Shown piece after piece: positions 31,791 through 41,157 of a stretch of 64,000 nucleotides of DNA (positions within the stretch are counted from its first letter, which is position 1; each line of letters begins with the position of its first letter). A program made the position numbers and the translations under genes. Under the pieces are notes generated by a model, which had not been told where the DNA came from, searched no databases, and worked only from the letters and a program-made list of their open reading frames with translations. The DNA is from TMP-86 sp964247385 (GTDB lineage Bacteria > Pseudomonadota > Gammaproteobacteria > Steroidobacterales > Steroidobacteraceae), in assembly GCA_964247385.1 (NCBI GenBank), contig CAXTUB010000002.1:124001-188000 (forward strand), given 5' to 3'.

Positions 31791-34409
31791 CTAGAGGACG
31801 AGCACGGCGATGGGAAAATGCTCGAACAATTCGTGGGCATCCACGACCATCCGTTCGCCTAGGGCGCGTGTTCGGATTTGCCGGCCCGTTAGCACATGGG
31901 TCGATTCTCCAACCGAAAGTTTGGGCGGCAGCTCGACTTGCGTATCGTGCCACACCCGCTCGCCGAGAGGCAGCTCCGGCTCGCCCTGCATGAGCTGCGT
32001 GCACAACCGCGGCACGGCAACGATGACGAAATTCGTCGAAGAAAGTTTTCGCGCGAATGCACACACGTGCAAAGCGCCGTGACCGCGGGTCTTGAGCGGG
32101 ATGTAACCGCCGGTGGCGAACAACTCGGCGCGCGTTCGTCGAAGGCCCAAGAGCTTTGCAGTGACATAGAGCTTGACCCGGCCGTTAGAAAGCGGGCGCA
32201 GCAACTCCGAGGCGCCGTCGGCGGAAGGCTCGGCAAGGAGCGGGCGCAGACGGCTCAACTCGGCGGCGCGCCGCGCGTAGTCGACTGCGCGGCGATTGTC
32301 AGGGTCCACCAATGAGAAATCCCAAAGCTCAGTGCCCTGGTAGATATCCGGCATGCCCGGCGCCATGAGCTTGCACGTGGTTTGAGCCAGGCTATTCAAG
32401 TAGCCAAACCAGGCAAATACCGGGTGCATGCGCTCGAAATCGGTCAGGAACTCATTGCCCGGGCCGGGCTCGAGTATTGCGCCGATAAATGACGTAACAC
32501 CTGCTTCGTAATCCGCATTTGCATTGGCCCAGCTCGTGTGAATCTTGGCTTCGCGCGCAGCCTTGATCATGTACGCCGCAATGCGCTTCACATACGCGCT
32601 GCGCTCGGCGGCATCGGCCGCTCCCTGCCATGAGCCAATGAGTACTTGGTACAGCAAATATTCGTCATTGACACTGGGACAGACCATGCCTTTCAAGTGG
32701 GGCTTGCTGCCGCGATTGGCCAGGTGCCAGCGATGCAGCGCATCCTTCCATCGAGTCGGCAGCTCGGAAATCACGTTGATTCGCGCGCGAACGTCTTCGG
32801 CGCGTTTGGTGTCGTGCGTCGAAGTGGTCAACATTTCGTGCGGCCAGTGCTTCGCGCGATAGCTGCTGTCGGCATGGTACGCGCGCACGCTGATGCCGAA
32901 ATCATCCGGCTCGCCGCCCACCTCGTTGAGCGAGACCAAGCGGTTGAAGCGATACATCGCGGTGTCTTCGATGCCCTTGGCCGTGGTCGGGGCGCTGACT
33001 TGCTGAAACTTCATGGCGAATGCGCGCAGCTCGGCGCGCGCATATTCCATCCCCGCGATCGGCTCTGCGAGTAAGGCGTGCCGCACGAAATCGAACACCG
33101 ACGCATCGACCGTAGGCATGTTGCGTTGAGCGCTGGAAACCGCCGAGTCGATGAAGCGGCGATCCTGCTCCGAGAACGTATCGGTCACGTAACTGCGATA
33201 GACGGGAAAGCAAGCGATGATTTCCTTCAGAACCCGCCGCAAAATATTCTGTGTGAAGTCGCGAGTTTGGCGATCCCGCCATGCGATGCGCGCGAGCGCC
33301 AGCGTGAGCACATTCATCTCGGCCGCAAGTGAGGTATCCAAAATGAGATGCTTGCACTCGTAGGCGACCTGCGGCCATTTCGCTGCCGAGTGCACGAAAG
33401 CGCGATAGATGCGCGATAGAGCGCCGCGCGATTTCGAATCCACGAACAAACCATTGACCACGTTCGTAAAGTGATAGCCCGTGGTTCCGTCCACCGCCCA
33501 AGTCAGCGGCAGTTGCTCGAATCCGGCCGTAATTTTCTCTGCAAGCACGTAGAAGCGCGGTCCGTCCGAGCCATGCGCGGCATCGCCGCACACCGCGCGT
33601 TGTAATTGTTCGAAATACGCTGCCGGGTCGAACAGCCCATCGGGATGATCGATGCGCAATCCGTCGATCTTGCCCGCGTGAATCAGCTCCAGAACCAAAC
33701 GATGGGTCTCGGCGAATACTTGCGGATTCTCCATGCGCAAGGCCGCGAGCTCGCTGACATCGAAGAACCGGCGATAGTTGATCTCATCGCCCGCGACTCG
33801 CCAGTATGCCAGGCGATAAAACTGCTTCTCGAGCAGATCGTGCAGCGCGTCCGCATCGCCTTGTGCGCCGTCGACGATCTTGCGGGCGAGCTCGTCATCC
33901 TTGCGCGCGATGGGGAAGCGGTGCGTGTGATAGTGAACTTCGAATGATGGCCCCTCAGGCGAACGCGCCACGCGGAGCTCGCCCCGCGCAAGCACCTCGC
34001 CGTAGGGCTCGCCCAGCACCGGCAGCAGCACCTTGTTGGTCGCGCCCCAATCGATGTCGAAGAAGGGCGCGTAGCGCGAGTCGCGCCCATTCGCAAGGAC
34101 ATCCGTCCACCATGCGTTGTCATGGCCGATCCCTACGTGATTCGGCACGAAATCGGCGATGTGCCCCATTCCCGCCGCCCGCAACGCACGCACGAATTCC
34201 TCGAACTCTTCGCGCGTGCCAATCTCCGGATTGATCGAGTTATGGTCGACGGCGTCGTAGCCGTGAGTGCTGCCAGGCCGCGCGCGAAAGTACGGCGAGC
34301 AATACACATGACTGATGCCGAGCTCGGCAAGATAAGGCACGAGCGACGTCGCGTCGCGAAACGTGAATGCGGCATTCAGCTGGAATCGATAGGTGGCGCG
34401 TGGAATCAT
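31791..34409 (-). CDS. treY: Maltooligosyltrehalose synthase
   Basis: An 872-residue GH13 enzyme from the ATG at 34409, where similarity begins (MIPRATYRFQLNAAFTF). Family regions include LGISHVYCSPYFRARPGSTHGYD, IADFVPNHVG (region I), DGLRIDHPDGLFDP (region II) and a C-terminal region ending FPIAVLVL. It isomerises the terminal alpha-1,4 bond of maltodextrin to alpha,alpha-1,1, forming maltooligosyl trehalose. It overlaps the treZ stop by four bases (ATGA), so both are one translationally coupled operon that makes trehalose from glycogen-type glucans. No treX debranching enzyme is adjacent. Confidence 0.95.
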   Translation of the reverse strand: MIPRATYRFQLNAAFTFRDATSLVPYLAELGISHVYCSPYFRARPGSTHGYDAVDHNSINPEIGTREEFEEFVRALRAAGMGHIADFVPNHVGIGHDNAWWTDVLANGRDSRYAPFFDIDWGATNKVLLPVLGEPYGEVLARGELRVARSPEGPSFEVHYHTHRFPIARKDDELARKIVDGAQGDADALHDLLEKQFYRLAYWRVAGDEINYRRFFDVSELAALRMENPQVFAETHRLVLELIHAGKIDGLRIDHPDGLFDPAAYFEQLQRAVCGDAAHGSDGPRFYVLAEKITAGFEQLPLTWAVDGTTGYHFTNVVNGLFVDSKSRGALSRIYRAFVHSAAKWPQVAYECKHLILDTSLAAEMNVLTLALARIAWRDRQTRDFTQNILRRVLKEIIACFPVYRSYVTDTFSEQDRRFIDSAVSSAQRNMPTVDASVFDFVRHALLAEPIAGMEYARAELRAFAMKFQQVSAPTTAKGIEDTAMYRFNRLVSLNEVGGEPDDFGISVRAYHADSSYRAKHWPHEMLTTSTHDTKRAEDVRARINVISELPTRWKDALHRWHLANRGSKPHLKGMVCPSVNDEYLLYQVLIGSWQGAADAAERSAYVKRIAAYMIKAAREAKIHTSWANANADYEAGVTSFIGAILEPGPGNEFLTDFERMHPVFAWFGYLNSLAQTTCKLMAPGMPDIYQGTELWDFSLVDPDNRRAVDYARRAAELSRLRPLLAEPSADGASELLRPLSNGRVKLYVTAKLLGLRRTRAELFATGGYIPLKTRGHGALHVCAFARKLSSTNFVIVAVPRLCTQLMQGEPELPLGERVWHDTQVELPPKLSVGESTHVLTGRQIRTRALGERMVVDAHELFEHFPIAVLVL

Positions 34410-36220
34410 CGGCACTGGCTCGCGGGCGACGCGGCCGTGCGTGCGGCGCTCCGCGTGTACCACGCAACGCTCCATGCGGGCCACGACGTTTTTGCCGCTT
34501 CCGCATCGCGCGTTGCGTACAGAATCTCCGTCACATCCGCATTCTCACGCTCGCACGGCGAAGCCGTCAGATTGGCGACCACGCACAAGCGGGTCTCATC
34601 GCGTAGGTGCCACTGCACCTCGAAGGCTCCCATGCGGTTGATGGGCTTTCGGCTGCGGGCATGGATCAACGGGATCAAAGGCACGATCTTGTCGCGGCGC
34701 AAGTGCAAGAGCTTGCGGTACAGCGCCAACCAGTCCGCGTGCGGCGCCTTGCTCAGCGCATTCCAGTCGAGCTTGCACCGGTCAAAGGTTCGTCGGTCGA
34801 CCGGATCGGGGATCGATTCACCGTGATGACGCCGCATTTCTTGAGCAAACGAAAAATCACGTTGCCTGCCGGCGCGTACTCGATTCGCCAATTCGCCTCC
34901 GAAATCACAAAAATAAAGAAAGGGCTCGGCCGCCGCCCACTCATCGCCCATGAAAATCATCGGAGGCGCGGGCGCGAGCAGCACCAGCGCGGTGGCCGCC
35001 TCGAGCGCGGAACGATCTGCCATGTGCGCGAGTCGCTCGCCGAAGGCTCGGTTGCCAATTTGATCATGATTCTGCAAAAACGAGATGAACGCCGTGAGCG
35101 GCGGGGCGGCCCACCCATCGTGGGAGCTCTCCGACGAATAGGCATCGTGCGGGAACGCGAGACCTTCTGCAATCGCACGGCACAGGAGCTCGTGTGCATG
35201 GCGCCGATAAGGCGCTACGGCGCCATGAGCTTCACCCGTCAACAACACGTGCAGGCAATGATGCACGTCATCATTCCATTGCGCCTCGAAAGTGGAAGCG
35301 GCGCCGGGTGCGCCCAAATGCCGCAATTCATTCCAGTGATCTTCCAGCACCAAGTGAATTGCGCGCGTGCGGCCGGGCCCCGTGCGCACGGCGCGAGCGA
35401 GCTCAGATAGGAAGTGCACCTCGCTTGCATCGTGCAATGTATGCACCGCGTCGTAGCGCAGCCCGTCGAAGCGAAACTCATTCAGCCAGTACAACGTGTT
35501 GTGAAGAAAAAAATCTCGCACGATGCGGCTGTGCGGGCCGTCGAGATTGACTGCCGCGCCCCAGGGCGTGCGATGTCCGCTGGAGAAAAACTGCGGCGCG
35601 TAACGCGGCAAATAGTTGCCGAGCGGCCCGAAATGGTTGTACACCACGTCGAGCAAAACGCTCAAGCCCAACGAGTGCGCCGTGTTAACGAACGCCTTGA
35701 GATCATCCGGCGTGCCGTAGCTCGCATCCGGTGCGAAGGGCAGCACGCCATCGTAGCCCCAGCCGCGAGTGCCCATGAAGTCGGACACGGGCATGATTTC
35801 AATGACCGTGACGCCGAGGGAGCGCAGATACTCGAGCTTATTCGCGGCCGCGCGAAACGTGCCTTGCGGCGTGAATGTGCCCATGTGAAGCTCGTAGATG
35901 ACACTCTCGTGCCAGGGCCGGCCGCGCCACTCGGCATCGCTCCACGTAAAGCTGGCGGGATCCGAGACCACGCTGGGACCTTGCGCATCCGACGGATTAA
36001 AGCGCGATGCAGGATCAGGCACGTCGTCTCGGCCGATGCGGAATCGGTAGGCGGAGCCGGCATGGGCTTCGCGTGACTCGAGCTCATGCCAGCCTTGGGG
36101 CAGCGCTCGCATGGGGTACGTGCGCTCGGGTGCATACAGGACCAGCTGGACGTGCTGCGCCTGTGGAGCCCACAGGCGAAAGCGCACCGAGTTCGCGCGT
36201 ACTTCCGCACCGAATGGCAT
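34406..36220 (-). CDS. treZ: Maltooligosyltrehalose trehalohydrolase
   Basis: A 604-residue GH13 enzyme from the ATG at 36220 (MPFGAEVRANSVRFRLWAP), which begins the N-terminal CBM48-like domain (1-100). A catalytic barrel follows with VLLDVVYNHFGP, EFRFDGLRYDAVHTL (nucleophile Asp) and HLVLEDHW (general acid Glu). It releases trehalose from maltooligosyl trehalose made by TreY. First gene of the treZ-treY operon. An upstream extension of the frame to 36337 has no similarity to the family. Confidence 0.94.
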   Translation of the reverse strand: MPFGAEVRANSVRFRLWAPQAQHVQLVLYAPERTYPMRALPQGWHELESREAHAGSAYRFRIGRDDVPDPASRFNPSDAQGPSVVSDPASFTWSDAEWRGRPWHESVIYELHMGTFTPQGTFRAAANKLEYLRSLGVTVIEIMPVSDFMGTRGWGYDGVLPFAPDASYGTPDDLKAFVNTAHSLGLSVLLDVVYNHFGPLGNYLPRYAPQFFSSGHRTPWGAAVNLDGPHSRIVRDFFLHNTLYWLNEFRFDGLRYDAVHTLHDASEVHFLSELARAVRTGPGRTRAIHLVLEDHWNELRHLGAPGAASTFEAQWNDDVHHCLHVLLTGEAHGAVAPYRRHAHELLCRAIAEGLAFPHDAYSSESSHDGWAAPPLTAFISFLQNHDQIGNRAFGERLAHMADRSALEAATALVLLAPAPPMIFMGDEWAAAEPFLYFCDFGGELANRVRAGRQRDFSFAQEMRRHHGESIPDPVDRRTFDRCKLDWNALSKAPHADWLALYRKLLHLRRDKIVPLIPLIHARSRKPINRMGAFEVQWHLRDETRLCVVANLTASPCERENADVTEILYATRDAEAAKTSWPAWSVAWYTRSAARTAASPASQCR

Positions 36221-36560
36221 GGCATGTGCGTGGTGCAGCGGGCTCGGCGGCTCTTCAGGGCGATGCAACTCGATTATCCAAAGTGAGTCCACGCAGTTGC
36301 AAAACCACCGACGCGAGTGCAACGTACCGGCTCGCATCCTCGGTGGAGTGATTCATGCGGAACGTCTTTTACGCGGGCTCGAATCCGGTACAGCCTAAGC
36401 CGGTCGCACCGGTTCTGATCTGACCGAGCCATCCGGGTTCGTAGGTCCGCATCCATCTTACGTCATGGCGGAGCGCGTGCTGGTCGATCATTGGCGCGCG
36501 CGGGCGAGTTAGGGCAAGCAGCGTCTCGTCGGCAAGCAGCGTCTCGTCGGTAGGCAAGCC
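36221..36560. other. Intergenic region between treZ and the DUF1275 gene
   Basis: About 340 bases between divergent genes, expected to hold the treZY promoter (minus) and the DUF1275 promoter (plus). A short hairpin CCGGT-CGC-ACCGG occurs near 36404-36416, and an 18-bp tandem duplication lies at 36514-36549. No gene or clear -35/-10 pair was recognised. Confidence 0.5.
36514..36549. repeat. Perfect 18-bp tandem duplication
   Basis: GCAAGCAGCGTCTCGTCG occurs twice head-to-tail (36514-36531 and 36532-36549), ending 11 bases before the DUF1275 start, with a partial echo (GGCAAGCC) after it. It alters the 5' leader of that gene. Confidence 0.9.
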
Positions 36561-37238
36561 ATGTTCAGGATGCTCAGACTTTCGAACGCGGAATCGATTC
36601 TGTTGCTCACCTCGTTCGCTGCGGGCTCGGTCGATGTCATCAGTTTCGCCGTGCTCGGCGGAGTGTTCGCCTCCGCCATGACGGGAAACTTCGCGCTTCT
36701 TGCATACTATGTCGCGAAAGGCGATGCACAAGCCGCCATGGGTTCCGTCGTCGCGCTGATCGGGTTCGTCGCGGGCTGCGCGCTCGGAGTATTGCAGCGC
36801 CGCGGCCGCGCGCCGCAGAGCGCGATGACTCTGCTTCTGGTGAGCGAGACCGGTGTGTTGTTGTTTTTTGCCTTGTATGCTCTGTGGGCCCCGCATGGGC
36901 CTCAGGCCGCGTCGGGACATCTGCAAATCGTGCTGCTCTCGCTTGCGATGGGCATGCAAGCCGTGCTCGGCCAGACCATCAGCCCCACCGGAATCGTGTT
37001 CACCACGATGCTCACCAAGCTCGTCGCCACCATCGCCGATTCATTCAACCGAAGCGACCCCAGCACGTTTCACGAGATCAAGTTGCAGAGCGCCGTGGTG
37101 CTGGCTTATTTATTCGGCGCGCTGCTGTCCGGCGCACTGATCGTGCACGAGAGCGGCGCCGTCGTCCTACTGCCGCTGCTCGGAGTGGGCGCCGCGCTCG
37201 CCGTTCACCGGCGGCTGTTTCAGAGCTCGGCTCGATGA
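36561..37238 (+). CDS. DUF1275 (YoaK-like) membrane protein
   Basis: A 225-residue, six-helix membrane protein of the DUF1275/YoaK family. The family region SFAAGSVDVISFAVLGGVFASAMTGN (18-43) is followed by LVSETGVLLFFALYALW, GMQAVLGQTISPTGIVFTTML and a C-terminal hydrophobic hairpin. No biochemical function is established for the family. It stands alone, and the 18-bp repeat immediately upstream leaves its ribosome binding site unclear. Confidence 0.85.
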   Translation: MFRMLRLSNAESILLLTSFAAGSVDVISFAVLGGVFASAMTGNFALLAYYVAKGDAQAAMGSVVALIGFVAGCALGVLQRRGRAPQSAMTLLLVSETGVLLFFALYALWAPHGPQAASGHLQIVLLSLAMGMQAVLGQTISPTGIVFTTMLTKLVATIADSFNRSDPSTFHEIKLQSAVVLAYLFGALLSGALIVHESGAVVLLPLLGVGAALAVHRRLFQSSAR

Positions 37239-37336
37239 GCGGCCGCAGCAACACACGGGACGCGAGCACGCGAGACAAGCATTATGCGAAGGTTCGCACC
37301 GAATGACTGAAATTTTTCCATTGCATCGCCGGTCCC

Positions 37337-38065
37337 ATGCATATGTTGTCCCGTAGCATTCAGCGGCATGCCCTGACCACGCGCATCCTGCATTGGATCA
37401 ATGCGCTCTGCGTATTTCTCGTGTTGATGAGCGGCTTGCAGATTTTCAATGCGCATCCACGGCTTTATTTGGGTCAATATGGAGCTGACACGGAGCATGC
37501 CGTCTTCGAGTTGAAGCGTGATGAGTCGGGCCGCGCATTCCCTTCGTGGTCCACGATACCCAGCTGGCGCGATCTTGCTGCAGGGCGGCGCTGGCATTTC
37601 TTTTTTGCTTGGGTATTGGTCGCAAACAGCGCCCTGTACTTACTCATCGGCTTCATCAACAAGCACATCCAACGTGATCTCATTCCGCGTCGAAGCGAAT
37701 GGTCGCCCCGGCATATCGCGCAGGATTTATGGAACCACGTGCGGCTCAAGTTCCCGGCGGGCGACGCTGCGCGCCATTACAACACGCTGCAGAAGCTCGC
37801 TTATTCGGGCATCGTGCTGGTTTGTGCCCCCCTCATGTTGGCGACCGGCCTCACCATGTCGCCCGGCGGTGCGGCCGCCATGCCGTGGCTGCTGGATCTT
37901 TTCGGCGGCCGCCAAAGTGCGCGCACCTTGCATTTCTTCGTTGCCATGCTCATCGCAAGCTTCATCGTCGTGCATCTGCTGATGGTCGTTCTGGCGGGGC
38001 CATGGAACGAGATTCGCTCGATGATCACGGGCCGGTATGTGCTGCCGCCGAGAAAAGCGGAATGA
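37337..38065 (+). CDS. Cytochrome b561-family membrane subunit of a molybdoenzyme
   Basis: A 242-residue membrane protein with four helices and paired His for heme b: TTRILHWINALCVFLVLMSG (helix 1), WHFFFAWVLVANSALYLLIGF (helix 2), LQKLAYSGIVLVCAPLMLATG and TLHFFVAMLIASFIVVHLLMVVL. It resembles the cytochrome b of thiosulfate reductase/YedZ-like systems that pass quinol electrons to a periplasmic molybdenum enzyme. The stop overlaps the next start by ATGA, so it is coupled to the molybdopterin oxidoreductase gene downstream. Confidence 0.88.
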   Translation: MHMLSRSIQRHALTTRILHWINALCVFLVLMSGLQIFNAHPRLYLGQYGADTEHAVFELKRDESGRAFPSWSTIPSWRDLAAGRRWHFFFAWVLVANSALYLLIGFINKHIQRDLIPRRSEWSPRHIAQDLWNHVRLKFPAGDAARHYNTLQKLAYSGIVLVCAPLMLATGLTMSPGGAAAMPWLLDLFGGRQSARTLHFFVAMLIASFIVVHLLMVVLAGPWNEIRSMITGRYVLPPRKAE

Positions 38066-38829
38066 GTTCGCGCGTGCTCACGCGGAGGCAGATGCTGCTG
38101 CGCGGATCGAGCGCGTTCGGCGGACTGATTCTGGCGGGTTGCGACCGGCTCACGAACGCGCCACGCTTTGTGCAAGGACTCGATTCGGCGGAGTCATTGA
38201 CCTACGCCGCGCAACGCTGGCTGTTCGGAAAAAATCGCCTGGCGCGCGAGTACGATCCGAAGGACCTATCGCCAGTTTTCCGCTCCAATGGCACGAGCCA
38301 GCCCGACACCGAGCTCTACCGCAAACTCGAGGCCAGCGGATTCTCGCAATGGCGGCTCAAGGTAAGCGGACTGGTGCAATTTCCGAGCACTTACTCCTTG
38401 CGAGATTTGCGCTCGCTGCCCGCACGCACGCAAATTACCCGGCATGACTGCGTTGAGGGATGGAGCGCCATCGGGCAATGGACAGGCGTGCCCCTGTACG
38501 AGGTTTTGCGGCGCGCCGTCGTTCGACCCGAAGCGCGTTTCGCGGTTTTCCATTGTGCCGATGAGCTCGAGGAAGACGCGCCATACTACGAAAGCATCGA
38601 CATGATCGATGCGTTTCATCCGCAAACGATGCTCGCTTACGAGCTGAACGGTCAGGCTTTGCCGGTCAAGAATGGCGCGCCGCTGCGCCTACGAGTCGAG
38701 CGGCAGCTCGGCTACAAGCAGGCTAAGTACCTCCTGGGCATCGAGCTCGTCAAAACTTTCGCGGACATCGGCGAAGGAAAGGGCGGGTTTTGGGAAGATC
38801 GAGGTTACGAATGGTATGCAGGAATCTGA
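38062..38829 (+). CDS. Molybdopterin-dependent oxidoreductase (YedY/MsrP-related, sulfite oxidase fold)
   Basis: A 255-residue exported protein. The N-terminus has a twin-arginine motif (LTRRQMLLRG, 6-15) and a lipobox-like LILAGC. The sulfite-oxidase/YedY-type cofactor domain includes ITRHDCVEGWSAIGQWTGVP, where Cys130 is the expected Mo ligand, and RLRVERQLGYKQAKYL. YedY/MsrP repairs methionine sulfoxides in periplasmic proteins using electrons from a cytochrome b partner. The coupled cytochrome gene and the Met-rich periplasmic protein nearby make this role plausible, but sulfite or other S/N-oxides are not excluded. Confidence 0.85.
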   Translation: MSSRVLTRRQMLLRGSSAFGGLILAGCDRLTNAPRFVQGLDSAESLTYAAQRWLFGKNRLAREYDPKDLSPVFRSNGTSQPDTELYRKLEASGFSQWRLKVSGLVQFPSTYSLRDLRSLPARTQITRHDCVEGWSAIGQWTGVPLYEVLRRAVVRPEARFAVFHCADELEEDAPYYESIDMIDAFHPQTMLAYELNGQALPVKNGAPLRLRVERQLGYKQAKYLLGIELVKTFADIGEGKGGFWEDRGYEWYAGI

Positions 38830-38861
38830 GAAACTCGAGCGCCGTTCGCGTGCGCGGCGCG

Positions 38862-40361
38862 CTATGAAACAGCGTCACCCAATAAGGCTTGGCGCTCCGC
38901 GCACTTTGGGCGCGCAATCGGAAGATCGAACCAGAACCGCGTCCCTACTTCGATTTCGCTGTCGACGTGAAGCGAGCTATCGTGCAACGCCAAAATCTGC
39001 TCGACGATCGCGAGGCCCAGGCCGCTTCCCGGGAGAGAGGCCGCAACGCTGCTGCGCGTGCGATAAAACCGCTGGGTGATTCGCGGCAATTCCTCTCGGG
39101 TGATTCCGCGTCCTGTGTCGATGATCATGCAAGTCACGTGGGATTCGGAAACAGGGAGCGAGACCTCTACGTGCCCGTCATTCGTGTTCTTCAGCGCATT
39201 ATCGATCAGATTCGAAAGAACGCGCTCGATTAAACCGATGTCTCCGACCACGTACGGCACATCCTGTGGATTCTTAAGTGAGAGGCGAATTCCGCGTTGT
39301 TCCGCCGCGATGGAAAACTTGACGACGGCATCTTGCGCCAGCTCGGCGATTGAAAACGGCTCGCTCTTTGGAATCATCTCCGTGCCGTCGAGCTTCACGA
39401 TCAGCGCCAGTTGATCTGCCAGCCGCTCGAGCTGGCCGGCACTGTGCAATATTGCACTCAAGTGCTTCCGACGTTCCTCCGGCGACAAACGCTCACCGAC
39501 GCGCAACATGCGATCCGCGTAGCCGCGTAAGGAAGTCAGTGGAGTGCGGAAATCGTGTGCCACATTCTCAGCGATCGCCCGCCGCGCATCGTCCGTGCGC
39601 TGCAGCGCCTCGACCTGGGATTGAATCGTCTCGGCCATCTCGTTGAAGGTTGCGCCCAGCTTGCCGATCTGATCGGCGGGCTCCGCCGCGGCGCGCTCGC
39701 TCAAGTCGCCTTCTTTGAAGCGCTTGACTGTCAGGATTAGATGCCGGAAGCGCTTGGTCAACAGGAAAAAGAGGATCATTCCGGAGGCGAGCGTTGCCGC
39801 AAAGATTGCGCCAAGTACTCCGGCTGCTCCTCGAACGACGTAGCTCGAGCGCGCCATTTGCATTGCCGTCTCGAATGGCATGCCGGGCAGAATGACGTAG
39901 AAAAATCCCTCGCCCAAAGACTTGGGAAGCGGGCTCACGGAGAAGATCTTGCGCGCATCGACCTTGCTGGGGTCCAAAGCGCGAAGGGGAAACTTGGGAT
40001 GCGCGGACAGAAATGTGCGAATCGGTTCGAGATCAATGCGCTTGCGCAGGGGCGGCGTGCCAGTCAGTGATCGCACGACATTCCCGTTGGCGTCCAAGGT
40101 ATACATATCGATGCCCGGGCTGAGCTGGTGAATTCGGCGCACCGTGCTCGAAACTTTTTCCGAATCGCCGCCACCGAGCACGGGAGCCAATTCTCGCGCC
40201 AGGTGGACGGCGAGTTTGCGATTCAGGCCCTGCTCGACTTCGCTGATGAAATTCTCGAGCTCGCGAAATACGAAAACGATCGAAGCGGCGGAAAATGCCG
40301 TCAATAAGATCAGGTACAGCGCAGCGATCTGAAAATACAATGTGTGGGATCGGCCGTTCAT
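38862..40361 (-). CDS. Sensor histidine kinase
   Basis: A 499-residue kinase from the ATG at 40361, which overlaps the response regulator stop (ATGA). It has two transmembrane helices (about 8-32 and 180-203) flanking a periplasmic sensor of about 145 residues, a HAMP domain, HisKA with His269 in AENVAHDFRTPLTSL, and an HATPase with NLIDNALKNTNDG, DTGRGI and GSGLGLAIV. The signal is unknown. The surrounding periplasmic redox genes suggest an oxidant, metal or envelope stress input. It is the second gene of a regulator-kinase operon. Confidence 0.92.
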   Translation of the reverse strand: MNGRSHTLYFQIAALYLILLTAFSAASIVFVFRELENFISEVEQGLNRKLAVHLARELAPVLGGGDSEKVSSTVRRIHQLSPGIDMYTLDANGNVVRSLTGTPPLRKRIDLEPIRTFLSAHPKFPLRALDPSKVDARKIFSVSPLPKSLGEGFFYVILPGMPFETAMQMARSSYVVRGAAGVLGAIFAATLASGMILFFLLTKRFRHLILTVKRFKEGDLSERAAAEPADQIGKLGATFNEMAETIQSQVEALQRTDDARRAIAENVAHDFRTPLTSLRGYADRMLRVGERLSPEERRKHLSAILHSAGQLERLADQLALIVKLDGTEMIPKSEPFSIAELAQDAVVKFSIAAEQRGIRLSLKNPQDVPYVVGDIGLIERVLSNLIDNALKNTNDGHVEVSLPVSESHVTCMIIDTGRGITREELPRITQRFYRTRSSVAASLPGSGLGLAIVEQILALHDSSLHVDSEIEVGTRFWFDLPIARPKCAERQALLGDAVS

Positions 40362-41104
40362 GTCTTTGATCCCGAGGCTTGTGTGAATCGGTATCCGACG
40401 CCCCACACCGTCTCGATCATGGTGGGGTGTCGCAGATCCTTTTCGATCTTGTTGCGCAGTCGATTGATGTGAGTGTTCACCGTATGTTCGTAACCCTCGA
40501 AGCCGTCGCCCCAAATGCGGCGCAGCAGCTCGTCCCGGGTGAACGTTCTCCCGGGATGGCGGGCAAACAGATGGAGCAGCTCAAACTCCTTGACGGTCAA
40601 GTCGATTGCACGCCCATCGAGTTGTGTCAGCCGCTTGGTGGGATCGATACGCAGCGTTCTCCACACGATGTCTTCGCCACCCGGCGCCGGGCACATGCCC
40701 ACTTTCTTGTCTTCCGTCCTGCGCAACAACGCACGGATGCGCGCCATCAATTCCAGGGCATCGAAGGGCTTGGTCAGATAATCGTCCGCGCCTCGCTCCA
40801 ACCCTTGGATCACCTGTGTTTTGCTCGCGCGCGCAGTCAGCATGAGGATGGGAATGGAGGCGTCGATGTTTCGAATTTGGTCGCATACCTCGAGGCCATC
40901 GAGATCTGGCAGGTTCAAGTCGAGAAGAATCAAAAGCGGCTTGCTCAGCCGATGTTTGCGCACTCCGGAGGATCCGTTGCGCGCCCAGTCCACGGCAAAT
41001 CCCGCGTCGATCAGCTCGGCGGTCAGTAGCTTCGCGATCTGCCCATCGTCCTCGACCAGCAAGACAGGCGCGCGTGCGATTGTGTTGCGCAAAGGCTCTG
41101 CCAT
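40358..41104 (-). CDS. OmpR/PhoB-family response regulator
   Basis: A 248-residue regulator with a receiver domain (phospho-acceptor Asp62 in LLDLNLPDLDG, VEDD at 17-20, Lys in YLTKPFDA) and a C-terminal winged helix typical of OmpR/PhoB (LTVKEFELLHLFARHPGRTFTRDELLRRIWG, TVNTHINRLRNKIE, ETVWGVGYRF). It is translationally coupled to the histidine kinase. Members bind direct repeats with 11-bp spacing; such a repeat is found upstream of the DUF1223 gene and is the candidate target. Confidence 0.94.
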   Translation of the reverse strand: MAEPLRNTIARAPVLLVEDDGQIAKLLTAELIDAGFAVDWARNGSSGVRKHRLSKPLLILLDLNLPDLDGLEVCDQIRNIDASIPILMLTARASKTQVIQGLERGADDYLTKPFDALELMARIRALLRRTEDKKVGMCPAPGGEDIVWRTLRIDPTKRLTQLDGRAIDLTVKEFELLHLFARHPGRTFTRDELLRRIWGDGFEGYEHTVNTHINRLRNKIEKDLRHPTMIETVWGVGYRFTQASGSKT

Positions 41105-41157
41105 GAGCCGATGATAAGCCGAGCTACCCCTGGCCTCGCCAGTATCGGACGTTGAAT

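Noticed and set aside
36340..36450. A tRNA-like GGCTCGAATCC segment near 36378.
   Set aside because: It resembles a T-loop only; no acceptor or anticodon stem can be built around it.
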